Assembly: GCA_008933765.1 (NCBI GenBank)
Contig: WBUK01000001.1
Location: forward strand, 124,001 to 188,000
DNA length: 64,000 nt
Source: Ignavibacteriaceae bacterium
Lineage (GTDB): Bacteria > Bacteroidota > Ignavibacteria > Ignavibacteriales > Ignavibacteriaceae
Direction: 5' to 3'
Below are positions 17,511 to 25,156 of the stretch, in pieces. The translations under genes and the position numbers were made by a program. The notes below the pieces were generated by a model. It saw only the letters and a program-made list of their open reading frames with translations. It had not been told where the DNA came from and ran no database searches. Every line of letters starts with the position of its first letter. The stretch's first letter is position 1.

Positions 17511-18841
17511 AAAATAAAATTGCTTTCAACAAAGATTACCCTGATATTTCCGAATCGAATAAACTTTACGAAAGATCAAAGGGGCTTATCCCCGCTTTCA
17601 CACAAACCCTCGCTAAGGGGCCCGAACAATATGTGAACGGAGTTGCCCCGAAATACCTGAAAAAGGGGAAAAATGCACATGTTTGGGATGTTGACGGTAA
17701 CGAATTTATCGATCTGAACATGGGGATCGGGCCACTTTCCATCGGCTATTGCATACCTGAAATTGATGAAGCGATCAAAAATCAGTTAGCCGATGGGATC
17801 ACTTTTTCCCTTATGCACCCTCTGGAAGTTGAGGTTGCTGAGCTTATCAGGGAAGTGGTGCCCAATGCTGAAGCGGTTCGCTACAGTAAAACAGGTGCTG
17901 ATGTAGTTTCGGCTGCCGTTAGATTAGCAAGAGCATGGACTAAGAAAAAGAAAGTGCTCTGTTGCGGCTACCACGGCTGGCACGACTGGTATATCGCCGT
18001 AACGGACCGAAACGCCGGTATTCCGCAGGTGATTGAAGATATGAGTTTCACTTTTAACTATAACGATATCGATTCCGTCATCGATTCTATCGACGATGAT
18101 GTTGCGTGTATAATCCTTGAACCCTTCGTTTTCCAGGAACCTAAAGATGATTTTCTTCAGAAACTCCGCAAAATATGCGATGAAAACAACATTTTATTGA
18201 TTTTTGACGAGATGTGGACCGGTTTCCGTGTTGCTCTCGGTGGAGCTCAGGAGTTTTTCGGTGTAAACGCCGATCTTGCTCTTTTCTCAAAAGCAGTTGC
18301 TAACGGAATGCCAATCGCGATGATTACCGGGCGGAAAGATGTGATGGCGCTGCTGGATAAAGATGTCTTTTTCTTCACCACTTTTGGCGGCGAGGCGCTT
18401 TCTCTGGCGGCAACTAAAGCTACTATTGAGTTTATCCGTAAGTACGATGCGCAGAAAATCATCGCGCAAAAAGGGAAACGGTTGAAAGATGGCTACAACA
18501 GAATTGCCACCGAACTTGGCATGAACTACACTTCGTGCACAGGGTTTGAGTGCCGGACTGTGGTTAATTTCGATCCCTCAGCAGGCAATCCCTTGGAAAT
18601 GAAATCACTTCTGCAACAGGAAATGATTAAAAGAGGTGTTCTCTGGGGCGGTTTTCACAATGTTTGCTATTCATTAACCGAAGAGGATATCGACCATGTT
18701 TTGGCCGCTTATCGCGAAGCGCTTTCAATTTTGAAGGAGGCTGTTGAAAATAAAAAAGTTGCAGAAATGCTGCGAGGAGTACCCGTTTCGCCCGTTTTCA
18801 GAAAGATTGCCAATTTCAATATGAAACCGAAGAATAAGTAA
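17507..18841 (+). CDS. Class III (glutamate-1-semialdehyde aminotransferase-like) aminotransferase
   Basis: 444 residues with the fold-type I PLP pattern: NGVAPKYLKKGKNAHVWDVDGNEFIDLNMG at the N-terminus, RYSKTGADVVSAAVRLARAWT for phosphate contacts, CCGYHGWHDWY, LLIFDEMWTGFR (the Asp that pairs with the PLP nitrogen) and LFSKAVANGMP with the probable PLP lysine near residue 262. True HemL has a similar core, but this gene's place between a cytidylyltransferase and an SDR in a sugar operon points to transamination of a keto sugar. Its start overlaps the previous stop (ATGA). Its last codons are the first copy of a tandem array that fills the following spacer. Confidence 0.85.
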   Translation: MKNKIAFNKDYPDISESNKLYERSKGLIPAFTQTLAKGPEQYVNGVAPKYLKKGKNAHVWDVDGNEFIDLNMGIGPLSIGYCIPEIDEAIKNQLADGITFSLMHPLEVEVAELIREVVPNAEAVRYSKTGADVVSAAVRLARAWTKKKKVLCCGYHGWHDWYIAVTDRNAGIPQVIEDMSFTFNYNDIDSVIDSIDDDVACIILEPFVFQEPKDDFLQKLRKICDENNILLIFDEMWTGFRVALGGAQEFFGVNADLALFSKAVANGMPIAMITGRKDVMALLDKDVFFFTTFGGEALSLAATKATIEFIRKYDAQKIIAQKGKRLKDGYNRIATELGMNYTSCTGFECRTVVNFDPSAGNPLEMKSLLQQEMIKRGVLWGGFHNVCYSLTEEDIDHVLAAYREALSILKEAVENKKVAEMLRGVPVSPVFRKIANFNMKPKNK

Positions 18842-18941
18842 TGACTTTCAACATAAATCCGAGAAACAAGAAATAATCTTCAAGACGAAACTGAAAAGCA
18901 TAGAATAAACCTCAATATGAAACCGAAGAATAAGAGTTAAA
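18814..18941 (+). repeat. 32-34-bp tandem array from the aminotransferase 3' end to the SDR start
   Basis: Four units start at 18814, 18846, 18879 and 18911 (32, 33, 32 and about 31 bp). The first encodes the last residues and stop of the aminotransferase. The fourth ends directly before the SDR ATG. A 23-base stretch is identical between units one and four, while the middle two have diverged. The whole spacer is repeat. Confidence 0.85.
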
Positions 18942-19847
18942 ATGAACGACCTTTTCGATCTAACGGGTAAAACTGCAGTCGTAACGGGTTCTTTAGGATT
19001 GCTGGGCAAAAACCACTGCAAAGCACTCCTGAACGCAGGCGCTACCGTGGTGGTTACCGATCTGAACCACGCAGAGTGCGAAAAATTTGCCAATCAATTG
19101 AATTTGGAAGTTAACAACACCGGCAAAAAACAGGCGCTCACTAATGTAGAAAAACTCATAAATACCCCCCAATCTTCGGGTGAAATGTCTTCAACACCCG
19201 CCAAGAAAGTTTTTGGGTTTGGAGCTGACATCACCTCAAAGCAGGCTGTTGAAAAACTGAGAGATTTCGTTTTAACACAATTCGGTAAAATCGATATTTT
19301 GGTGAATAACGCGGCAATTAACGATAAATTTGAAGACCCCGCAGCTTCTTTCGAGCAATCGGCTTTTGAGAATTATCCCCTCGAGCTTTGGAATGCTTCA
19401 ATTAATGTTAACCTTACCGGCATGTTTCTTTGCTCGCAAGTGCTCGGAAGCGTGATGGCTGCGCAACAATATGGAAGTATTATTAACATCGCTTCAACTT
19501 ACGGAATTGTTGCCCCCGACCAAAGTTTGTATATTGACGGTGAAGGCAATCAAAAATTTTATAAAACACCCGCCTACCCCGTTACAAAGGGTGCGGTTAT
19601 TTCGTTCACCCGCTTTCTCGCCGCTTATTGGGGTGAAAAAGGGGTGCGGGTTAATTCCCTTACTCCCGGCGGCGTTGAGAACAACCAGGACCGGTTCTTT
19701 ATCGAAAATTACGCTAAGAAAACACCTTTGAAAAGAATGGCGAAACCAACTGATTATATGGGCGCATTGATTTTTCTTGCTTCTGACGCTTCAGAGTATA
19801 TGACGGGCGCAAACCTTGTTGTCGATGGTGGGTTTACGATATGGTAG
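18942..19847 (+). CDS. Short-chain dehydrogenase/reductase (SDR) of the glycan operon
   Basis: 301 residues, longer than the classical SDR length of about 250. TGKTAVVTGSLGLLGKNHC gives the TGxxGxxG NAD(P) loop, ILVNNAAIND the NNAA motif, and IASTYG followed by YPVTKGAV the catalytic Ser and YxxxK. VNSLTPGGVENNQ and a C-terminal GANLVVDGGFTIW complete the fold. About 40 extra residues near 55-95 form a polar low-complexity loop between beta-2 and beta-3. It resembles PtmA-type SDRs of surface-sugar clusters. It probably oxidises or reduces a sugar intermediate before or after the neighbouring aminotransferase step. Confidence 0.85.
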   Translation: MNDLFDLTGKTAVVTGSLGLLGKNHCKALLNAGATVVVTDLNHAECEKFANQLNLEVNNTGKKQALTNVEKLINTPQSSGEMSSTPAKKVFGFGADITSKQAVEKLRDFVLTQFGKIDILVNNAAINDKFEDPAASFEQSAFENYPLELWNASINVNLTGMFLCSQVLGSVMAAQQYGSIINIASTYGIVAPDQSLYIDGEGNQKFYKTPAYPVTKGAVISFTRFLAAYWGEKGVRVNSLTPGGVENNQDRFFIENYAKKTPLKRMAKPTDYMGALIFLASDASEYMTGANLVVDGGFTIW

Positions 19848-19963
19848 ATTTTAAATACCCCAAAACGGGAACTTCAGCAGCGATACATTCTCCGGTTGAC
19901 GAAAAGTTTGCTGTGGTTAATCAGGGCTACATTTCTGAAAATTTCAACTTCCACAAATTTTGA
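19841..19963 (+). CDS. 40-residue ORF overlapping the SDR stop codon
   Basis: The ATG at 19841 overlaps the SDR stop (ATGGTAG), and the frame runs to TGA at 19961-19963, 12 bases before the phosphatase gene. The peptide starts MVDFKYPKTGTSAAIHSP and ends FNFHKF. It has no membrane segment, signal peptide or domain that I recognise. The overlap and the tight fit between two genes suggest real translation, either as a small protein or as a coupling peptide. It could instead be the remnant of a larger gene. Confidence 0.45.
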   Translation: MVDFKYPKTGTSAAIHSPVDEKFAVVNQGYISENFNFHKF

Positions 19964-19975
19964 AATGGTAATTAA

Positions 19976-20509
19976 ATGGATATTTTAGACGGGTTAAAAA
20001 TTGATTTTGAAGAGGCAAAACGGCGCGCTGCAAAAATTAAACTCCTGATTACGGATGTTGACGGCGTCCTGACCGATACCGGCGTTTTTTACTCGGAAAA
20101 TGGCGAATTGATGAAAAGGTTTTCTATCAGGGACGGTATGGGAGTCGAAAGGCTTCGTAATGTCTGCGGGGTGGAAACCGGAATTATGACGGGTGAAAAC
20201 TCATCCGCTGTTTTGAAACGCGCAGAAAAATTGCAAATTGCTCACTACTTCCCGGGTGTTAAGGATAAAAAAGCCAAGTTTTTTGAAATCATCAACGGCT
20301 TCGGTTTCAGTAGAGAGGAAATTGCTTTTATCGGCGATGATTACAACGACATCGGTATTATCGAAGAAGCTGTTTTCACCGCTGCACCCGCTGACGGAAT
20401 GCCCTACATCCGCTCGTTGGTTGATTACATCACGCCCACCAAAGCGGGCTATGGCGCCTTCAGAGATTTTGCCGAACTGCTTATCTTGCTTAAAGGAAAT
20501 GAGGCTTAA
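19976..20509 (+). CDS. KdsC-like HAD phosphatase
   Basis: 177 residues, the length of KDO-8-phosphate phosphatases (YrbI/KdsC, C0-type HAD without cap). LLITDVDGVLTDTGVF carries the nucleophile DxD pair. GIMTGENSSAVLKRAEKL and FIGDDYNDIGII give the Thr/Lys and terminal Asp motifs. In ulosonic-acid pathways this enzyme removes phosphate from the NeuB/KdsA product. It lies directly upstream of the NeuB-like gene, which fits that step. Its last codons and stop lie in a direct repeat that recurs at the neuB-like ribosome-binding site. Confidence 0.87.
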   Translation: MDILDGLKIDFEEAKRRAAKIKLLITDVDGVLTDTGVFYSENGELMKRFSIRDGMGVERLRNVCGVETGIMTGENSSAVLKRAEKLQIAHYFPGVKDKKAKFFEIINGFGFSREEIAFIGDDYNDIGIIEEAVFTAAPADGMPYIRSLVDYITPTKAGYGAFRDFAELLILLKGNEA

Positions 20510-20593
20510 TATTTTCTCTCTATTTTACAATGTTGAAATTGAATAAATGATCTGCTTGTTAAAACAGATGAGAATCTTGCTTAAAGGAAATGA
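20483..20593 (+). repeat. Direct repeat carrying the ribosome-binding site of the NeuB-like gene
   Basis: An identical 20-base sequence (contains CTTGCTTAAAGGAAATGA) occurs at 20483-20502, inside the phosphatase 3' end, and at 20574-20593, immediately before the ATG at 20594. The second copy supplies the AAAGGA ribosome-binding site. Confidence 0.85.
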
Positions 20594-21475
20594 ATGAATT
20601 CTGACAGAATAATTAAAATTGGTGATCGCCTGCTCGGCGACGGGCAACCCTGCTTTATAATTGCAGAGATTGGGATTAACCACAACGGTTCCGTCGAGAA
20701 TGCAAAAAAAATGATCGATGGCGCTGTTCTCGCGGGGTGCGATTCTGTTAAATTCCAGAAAAGAACACCCGAAATTTGCGTCCCAAAAGACCAATGGAAT
20801 ATCGAAAGAGATACCCCTTGGGGCAGAATGACCTACATCGATTATCGTCACAAAATTGAGTTCACAAAGGAACAGTTCGCTGAAATTGTTGACTACTGCA
20901 GCGATAAAGGAATTTCCTGGTTCGCTTCATGCTGGGATGAAACTGCTCTTGAGTTCATTTCGTATTTTGAACCAAATTTGTACAAAATTGCGTCCGCTTC
21001 CCTTACCGACACTTCCCTGCTCCTGAAACACAAAGAACTTGGCAAACCTGTTATTTTGTCAACGGGGATGTCAACAATGGAGGAAATCAAAACTGCAACC
21101 GAAACTTTCGGCTTGGAAAACCTCCTGATTGCGCACGCAACTTCCACCTACCCATGCCCAATTGAGGAACTGAACCTGAAAATGATTACCACGCTTAAAT
21201 CACTCTTCCCAAAAACTGTTATCGGCTACTCCGGGCACGAAACCGGACTTGCTCCAACTGAAGCAGCGGTTACACTCGGTGCAGCTTTTGTTGAGCGACA
21301 CATCACCTTAGACAGAGCTTCGTGGGGCACCGATCAGGCGGCTTCGGTGGAAGTGGGCGGGTTTATGAAATTAGTGGCAAATATTCGCGACATCGAAAAA
21401 GCGCTCGGCGACGGGGTAAAAAGGGTCTATGAAAGTGAACTGGAACCAAGAAAAAAACTGAGGAGAATTAAATAA
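20594..21475 (+). CDS. Short N-acetylneuraminate synthase family protein (NeuB/SpsE-like, no SAF domain)
   Basis: 293 residues forming only the TIM barrel. NeuB-type synthases condense phosphoenolpyruvate with a hexosamine or its phosphate to give a nonulosonic acid. Seen: IIAEIGINHNGSVENAKKMIDGA, SVKFQKRTPEICV, YKIASASLTD, PVILSTGMSTMEEI, HATSTYPCPIEELNL, VIGYSGHETGLAPTEAAV and ERHITLDRASWGTDQAASV. Typical NeuB is about 340-350 residues with a C-terminal antifreeze-like SAF domain. Here the protein stops soon after the barrel (YESELEPRKKLRRIK) with no frameshift visible, so the absence looks native. The next gene starts 1 base after the stop. Confidence 0.87.
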   Translation: MNSDRIIKIGDRLLGDGQPCFIIAEIGINHNGSVENAKKMIDGAVLAGCDSVKFQKRTPEICVPKDQWNIERDTPWGRMTYIDYRHKIEFTKEQFAEIVDYCSDKGISWFASCWDETALEFISYFEPNLYKIASASLTDTSLLLKHKELGKPVILSTGMSTMEEIKTATETFGLENLLIAHATSTYPCPIEELNLKMITTLKSLFPKTVIGYSGHETGLAPTEAAVTLGAAFVERHITLDRASWGTDQAASVEVGGFMKLVANIRDIEKALGDGVKRVYESELEPRKKLRRIK

Positions 21476-21476
21476 A

Positions 21477-22289
21477 ATGGAAGCAATTCCGGATTATATC
21501 GCCGGGTTTTTCAAAGATACCACCACTATTGCAACTGCCGCATTTATCGTCATTTCTGCTGCAATTATTGTTGCGCTTGAAAGAAAATACCCATACACAA
21601 AAAATCAAAAGTTCTTTCGTGAAGGGTTTTTCAACGATTTTGCACTTTACACCATTGTGCAAAGCTATGTTCTGGGCTTAATAATAGGTGAACTGATTAA
21701 GTTTATCGATTCGCAAACGGGCATTCAGCGCTTTCAACTGCTTGCCGATGTACCCGTTTGGGCGATTGTGCTGGGCTCACTCATTTTTCACGATTTCTAC
21801 ATCTATTGGTTCCACAGGTGGATGCACAATAACAAATTTCTTTGGCGCCTGCACGAAGCACACCATTCCACAAAAGAGGTTGATTGGCTTTCCGGCTCCC
21901 GTTCGCATGCTTTTGAAATTTTGATTAACCAAACTGTCGAGTTTGCCCCTTTCGTGCTGCTCGGTGCTCCGGCAGAGGCGGCGGTGATCAAGGGCGCCAT
22001 TTCCGCAGTATGGGGGATGTGGATTCACGCAAATGTGGATGTGCACTCCGGAAAACTGCAGTATATCATTAACGGTCCCGAAATGCACCGCTGGCACCAC
22101 TCCGATAAACTTGAAGAAGCCTATAACACAAACTACGCCACTAAATTTGCCTTTTGGGATTATATGTTCGGAAGTGCTTATTTCCCCGGAAGAGAGAAAC
22201 CGAAGTGGTACGGGCTGAGTATCGATTTCCCAACCAACTACATCAAACAGTTCTTTTTTGCCTTCAGAAAGTTTGGCAAAGAGGAATAG
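21477..22289 (+). CDS. Fatty acid hydroxylase/sterol desaturase family membrane protein
   Basis: 270 residues with four or so membrane segments and the eight-histidine di-iron pattern: FHDFYIYWFHRWMHN, WRLHEAHHSTKEVDW, HANVDVHSG and MHRWHHSD. Family members hydroxylate or desaturate sterols, fatty acids or ceramide-like lipids using O2 in the membrane. It is the last gene of the glycan operon, 1 base after the NeuB-like gene. It may therefore modify a lipid carrier or anchor used by the glycan; that link is inference. Confidence 0.87.
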   Translation: MEAIPDYIAGFFKDTTTIATAAFIVISAAIIVALERKYPYTKNQKFFREGFFNDFALYTIVQSYVLGLIIGELIKFIDSQTGIQRFQLLADVPVWAIVLGSLIFHDFYIYWFHRWMHNNKFLWRLHEAHHSTKEVDWLSGSRSHAFEILINQTVEFAPFVLLGAPAEAAVIKGAISAVWGMWIHANVDVHSGKLQYIINGPEMHRWHHSDKLEEAYNTNYATKFAFWDYMFGSAYFPGREKPKWYGLSIDFPTNYIKQFFFAFRKFGKEE

Positions 22290-22300
22290 GTTAAAAGATA

Positions 22301-22450
22301 TTGCAGTTTCAGGGTAAGGTGTTTCACCGAAAGTGTTGCGACTGTGGAGTTGCTCCAAAAATGGTGGAGGCTACGGGGTGTCTCCATAAGTGTGTTAATT
22401 GTGGAGTTACCGCGATGTTGTAGGGAGCGGTAGCACTTGTGGTATTGCTT
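22301..22450. repeat. Degenerate tandem array, about 30-bp period, after the glycan operon
   Basis: About five loosely matching units of 28-30 bp, each with a GTGGAG(T/G)-like core, fill the spacer after the fatty-acid-hydroxylase gene. Divergence is high, so unit borders are uncertain. Confidence 0.45.
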
Positions 22451-22463
22451 ATCCAACAGACTA

Positions 22464-22513
22464 AACGCAGAGGCACTAACCTTTTTTTTCTATGGGGTTA
22501 ACGCCCCTGCGTT
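22464..22513. terminator. Long interrupted hairpin between convergent genes
   Basis: AACGCAG (22464-22470) pairs with CTGCGTT (22507-22513), GGC with GCC, and TAACC with GGTTA, with small bulges and a T-rich loop. It lies between the convergent genes ending at 22289 and 22544 and probably terminates one or both transcripts, although a T-tract directly after the stem is lacking. Confidence 0.5.
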
Positions 22514-22543
22514 CAATTGAAAAATTATATTTAACCGGCGCTG

Positions 22544-24535
22544 CTATTTAAGATAAATTATCTTCTTAACATCCGATTTCCCGCCTCTTTCAAAAGAAAC
22601 GAAATAAACACCTGATGATAATCCAAACTTACCCGGGTCTAAATCGTAAAAATTCCTGCCCGGATTGCTTCCTGTTATCTTTTCGGCGAAAAGCACCTGC
22701 CCAATCGTGTTCATCAGTTTTACCGTAACAATTCCGTCTTTTCCGGTAAAGTACTCGAACCTTGTTGAACCGTTAAAGGGGTTAGGATATGCCGCCGAAA
22801 CAGTGAAATCTCCCGGCACTTCAACAGGCTCTTTAACCGAAACAGGCGCAAAAAGGTTTTTATACACCACAAAGTTGCCATCGCCGTCACCAATCAACAA
22901 ATCGGGACGAGTGTCGCCGTCAATATCACCAATTCCGGGGCTTGAGTTTTGATCTCTCTTAGGAATTCCGGCAAGCAGAGAAGATTCTTCCTGCCATGCA
23001 GGCTGAGTTGGCGTGCCGATGTTCCTGTAGAATTTCAAATCGCCGAAAAGGTTTCCGATAAGCAGGTCATAGTCTCCGTCGTTATCAACATCTCCGAATG
23101 CGAGCCTGTTGTATGAACCAAAATTTATGCCCGTAATAAAACTTTGATTTTTAACAAAATTGTTGTTACCGGTATTTTCTAAGAAGGTTACATCCGCTGC
23201 GGTTTCTGCGCCAATCAGCAGGTCGATATCACCGTCTCCGTCAAGGTCAGCTGCAGTGGGCGTGCTCGTCCAGCCGACATCAATCCCGTAAAACCAGTTT
23301 GCTGTGCTGTAGCTTCCGTTCGTGTTCAGATAAAGGTAAACCATTCCATCCCTTGCGCCGGTAACTACATCATAAGCGCCGTCGTTGTTGAAATCAACAA
23401 AACTTGGGTAAGCCGCCGAACCAACCGACATATTTCCGAAATTTCCGGGCGTCAGCACAAAATTTGGTTCGGTTCTCGTGCCGTCGTTACGGATGAGCCT
23501 TACTCCGCCCAGAACCGTGCCGGTCAGAAGGTCAAGGTCGCCGTCGTGGTCATAATCCGCCAGTGAAATGGTTGACATCCCGTTTACTTTAATCACCCTG
23601 AACCAACTTCCGTTGTATTGATATAACGGCTGCGAAGAAGTTCCGTTGTTTTGGTACGACAGAATATTCCCCTCATCAGTGCCGTAGATAAGATCAAGAT
23701 CGCCGTCATTGTCAAAATCCACAAAAGCGGGGTTTTTCCAATAGTGTGATGTTTCAGTAACTATATACTGGTTAACATAAGTCCAAGCCGGTGCATTAAC
23801 CGTGCCGGTGTTTCTGTAGTACATAAAAGAAGAAAGGTCTCTCCCAAGTAAGAGATCGAGGTCGCCGTCACCGTCCAAATCTGCAAGTGCAGGATATGAA
23901 TTTCTGCCGGCATCTGCAATTCCGTTCACAAATGCGGGATAAGATTCAAACACAGGATTTGTAGCCGAGCCGACATTTCTGAACCCGAGAGTAATCCCCG
24001 GTTCCGGACCTCCGAGAATCGATTCACCAATTCCTGCCAGAAGGTCAAAATCGCCGTCGCCGTCTAAATCGCCAAATTCAGGTTTAGGGTCTGTCCCGAT
24101 TAGAGGGTTAACATTCAGGAAAACCGAATCTTTTTTCACCCATTGTGGTGCCTCGTAAGTTCCCAAATTATAGAATGCAGTAAAACCTTTGAACCCGCCG
24201 GTAACCAAGTCAGGTGTACCGTCGCCGTTAAGGTCAACCCAAACAGCATAAGTGTAGTTATTTGTGGGGTCAAGCAGTTTTATTTGTTTAAGATAGACAG
24301 TATCTTCAATAAACCGGATCGCGCTGCTGTCAGATTTGTTGATGTAAAGTTTTGCATTACTGCTAAGATAACAAAGCAGCATATCCTGCATACCGTCATC
24401 ATCAATATCATAAAAAACCGGTGCGGTAAACTTCTTCATCTCCACACCTGTCGGGTTAAAAATCGTTCTGATTTCTTGCCAGTTTTGGGCATTAACTGAA
24501 ACAACTATAAACAGGGCTATCAGTATTTTTTTCAT
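22544..24535 (-). CDS. Secreted FG-GAP/VCBS repeat protein with T9SS sorting domain
   Basis: 663 residues. A signal peptide (MKKILIALFIVVSVNA) is followed by about nine to ten FG-GAP/VCBS units. Their hallmark is repeated calcium-binding loops such as DLDGDGDLDLLLG, DFDNDGDLDLIYG, DYDHDGDLDLLTG and DVDNDGDYDLLIG, spaced about 50-60 residues apart, indicating a beta-propeller. The C-terminus (VSAAYPNPFNGSTRFEY ... DVKKIIYLK) is a T9SS-type sorting signal. It is probably exported across the outer membrane; it may bind carbohydrate or protein, but the ligand is unknown. It is a single gene, convergent with the glycan operon. Confidence 0.9.
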   Translation of the reverse strand: MKKILIALFIVVSVNAQNWQEIRTIFNPTGVEMKKFTAPVFYDIDDDGMQDMLLCYLSSNAKLYINKSDSSAIRFIEDTVYLKQIKLLDPTNNYTYAVWVDLNGDGTPDLVTGGFKGFTAFYNLGTYEAPQWVKKDSVFLNVNPLIGTDPKPEFGDLDGDGDFDLLAGIGESILGGPEPGITLGFRNVGSATNPVFESYPAFVNGIADAGRNSYPALADLDGDGDLDLLLGRDLSSFMYYRNTGTVNAPAWTYVNQYIVTETSHYWKNPAFVDFDNDGDLDLIYGTDEGNILSYQNNGTSSQPLYQYNGSWFRVIKVNGMSTISLADYDHDGDLDLLTGTVLGGVRLIRNDGTRTEPNFVLTPGNFGNMSVGSAAYPSFVDFNNDGAYDVVTGARDGMVYLYLNTNGSYSTANWFYGIDVGWTSTPTAADLDGDGDIDLLIGAETAADVTFLENTGNNNFVKNQSFITGINFGSYNRLAFGDVDNDGDYDLLIGNLFGDLKFYRNIGTPTQPAWQEESSLLAGIPKRDQNSSPGIGDIDGDTRPDLLIGDGDGNFVVYKNLFAPVSVKEPVEVPGDFTVSAAYPNPFNGSTRFEYFTGKDGIVTVKLMNTIGQVLFAEKITGSNPGRNFYDLDPGKFGLSSGVYFVSFERGGKSDVKKIIYLK

Positions 24536-24540
24536 ATAGA

Positions 24541-24625
24541 TCTTTTAAGATTTTTAAGTTTTTTTTTAAGGCTTCTTTTAAATTTTTTTTAAGACTTCTT
24601 TTAAGGTCTTTTTAAAAGGTTCTTC
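24541..24625. repeat. T/A-rich short repeats upstream of the FG-GAP gene
   Basis: Overlapping copies of TTTTAAG(G/A)CTTCTTTTAA-like sequence, about 23 bp apart, lie in the leader region of the minus-strand gene. They are low complexity; no promoter could be assigned. Together with the next three entries this describes the 621-base gap 24536-25156. Confidence 0.5.
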
Positions 24626-24730
24626 CAATAATATTTTTAAATATTTACAACCTCAATGTAACACAATTTTCCTTAGCCTTAATGAAATTTTCCCCAAATT
24701 AATCCGTTAAGCGGCAGTAAATCCAAAGAA

Positions 24731-24860
24731 AAATCCAGTGTAATCTTAAGGAATCCTACTGAATCCCAGGCAATCCGGGATAATCTTGAGTTATCTTGTG
24801 AAATCTTGTGCAATCTTAAGTTATATGACTATTCCTTAGAAGTCTTGGGTAATCTTAAGC
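24731..24860. repeat. Tandem decamer array with exact 10-bp spacing
   Basis: From 24731 to 24830 ten consecutive decamers share the form nAATC(T/C)nnnG (for example TAATCTTAAG, GAATCCTACT, AAATCTTGTG, CAATCTTAAG). After two weaker units and a one-base shift it continues to about 24860. The spacing is exact although the sequence is degenerate. It lies in a gene-free spacer. Confidence 0.85.
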
Positions 24861-24979
24861 AATAGTAACAATCGTCAATTACTCTGCTTTTATTGTCAAG
24901 GATTAATTAATTAGAATTAGAGGCAGATGATTTCTGAATTGTAGAATTTCAAAGTAATTTTGAAATTTTGTAGGCACCG

Positions 24980-25045
24980 TGTTAGGTATAGGTTAGATGT
25001 ATGTTAAAAACAGGACAGAACCATGTTAGAAATATGTTATAAAAA
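24980..25045. repeat. Tandem 11-mer array
   Basis: Six consecutive 11-base units start at 24980, 24991, 25002, 25013, 25024 and 25035. Four begin TGTTA and two begin GG(T/A), for example TGTTAGGTATA, TGTTAGAAATA and TGTTATAAAAA. It sits 110 bases from the tRNA gene. Sequence between the two arrays (24861-24979) shows nothing I can assign. Confidence 0.75.
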
Positions 25046-25156
25046 TCGCTAAATTTATAGCATTTTATCACATTATATCAGAAGACAAAAGAGATAAATT
25101 TTTCCCGTAAACCCTTTATTTATAATAACTTATGTTTCTTTGTATTTCATATATAG

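Noticed and set aside
17507-18841. True glutamate-1-semialdehyde aminomutase (hemL) for haem synthesis
   Set aside because: Family resemblance is clear, but it overlaps a sugar cytidylyltransferase and sits before an SDR in a glycan operon; no haem genes are nearby. Kept as aminotransferase of unknown substrate.
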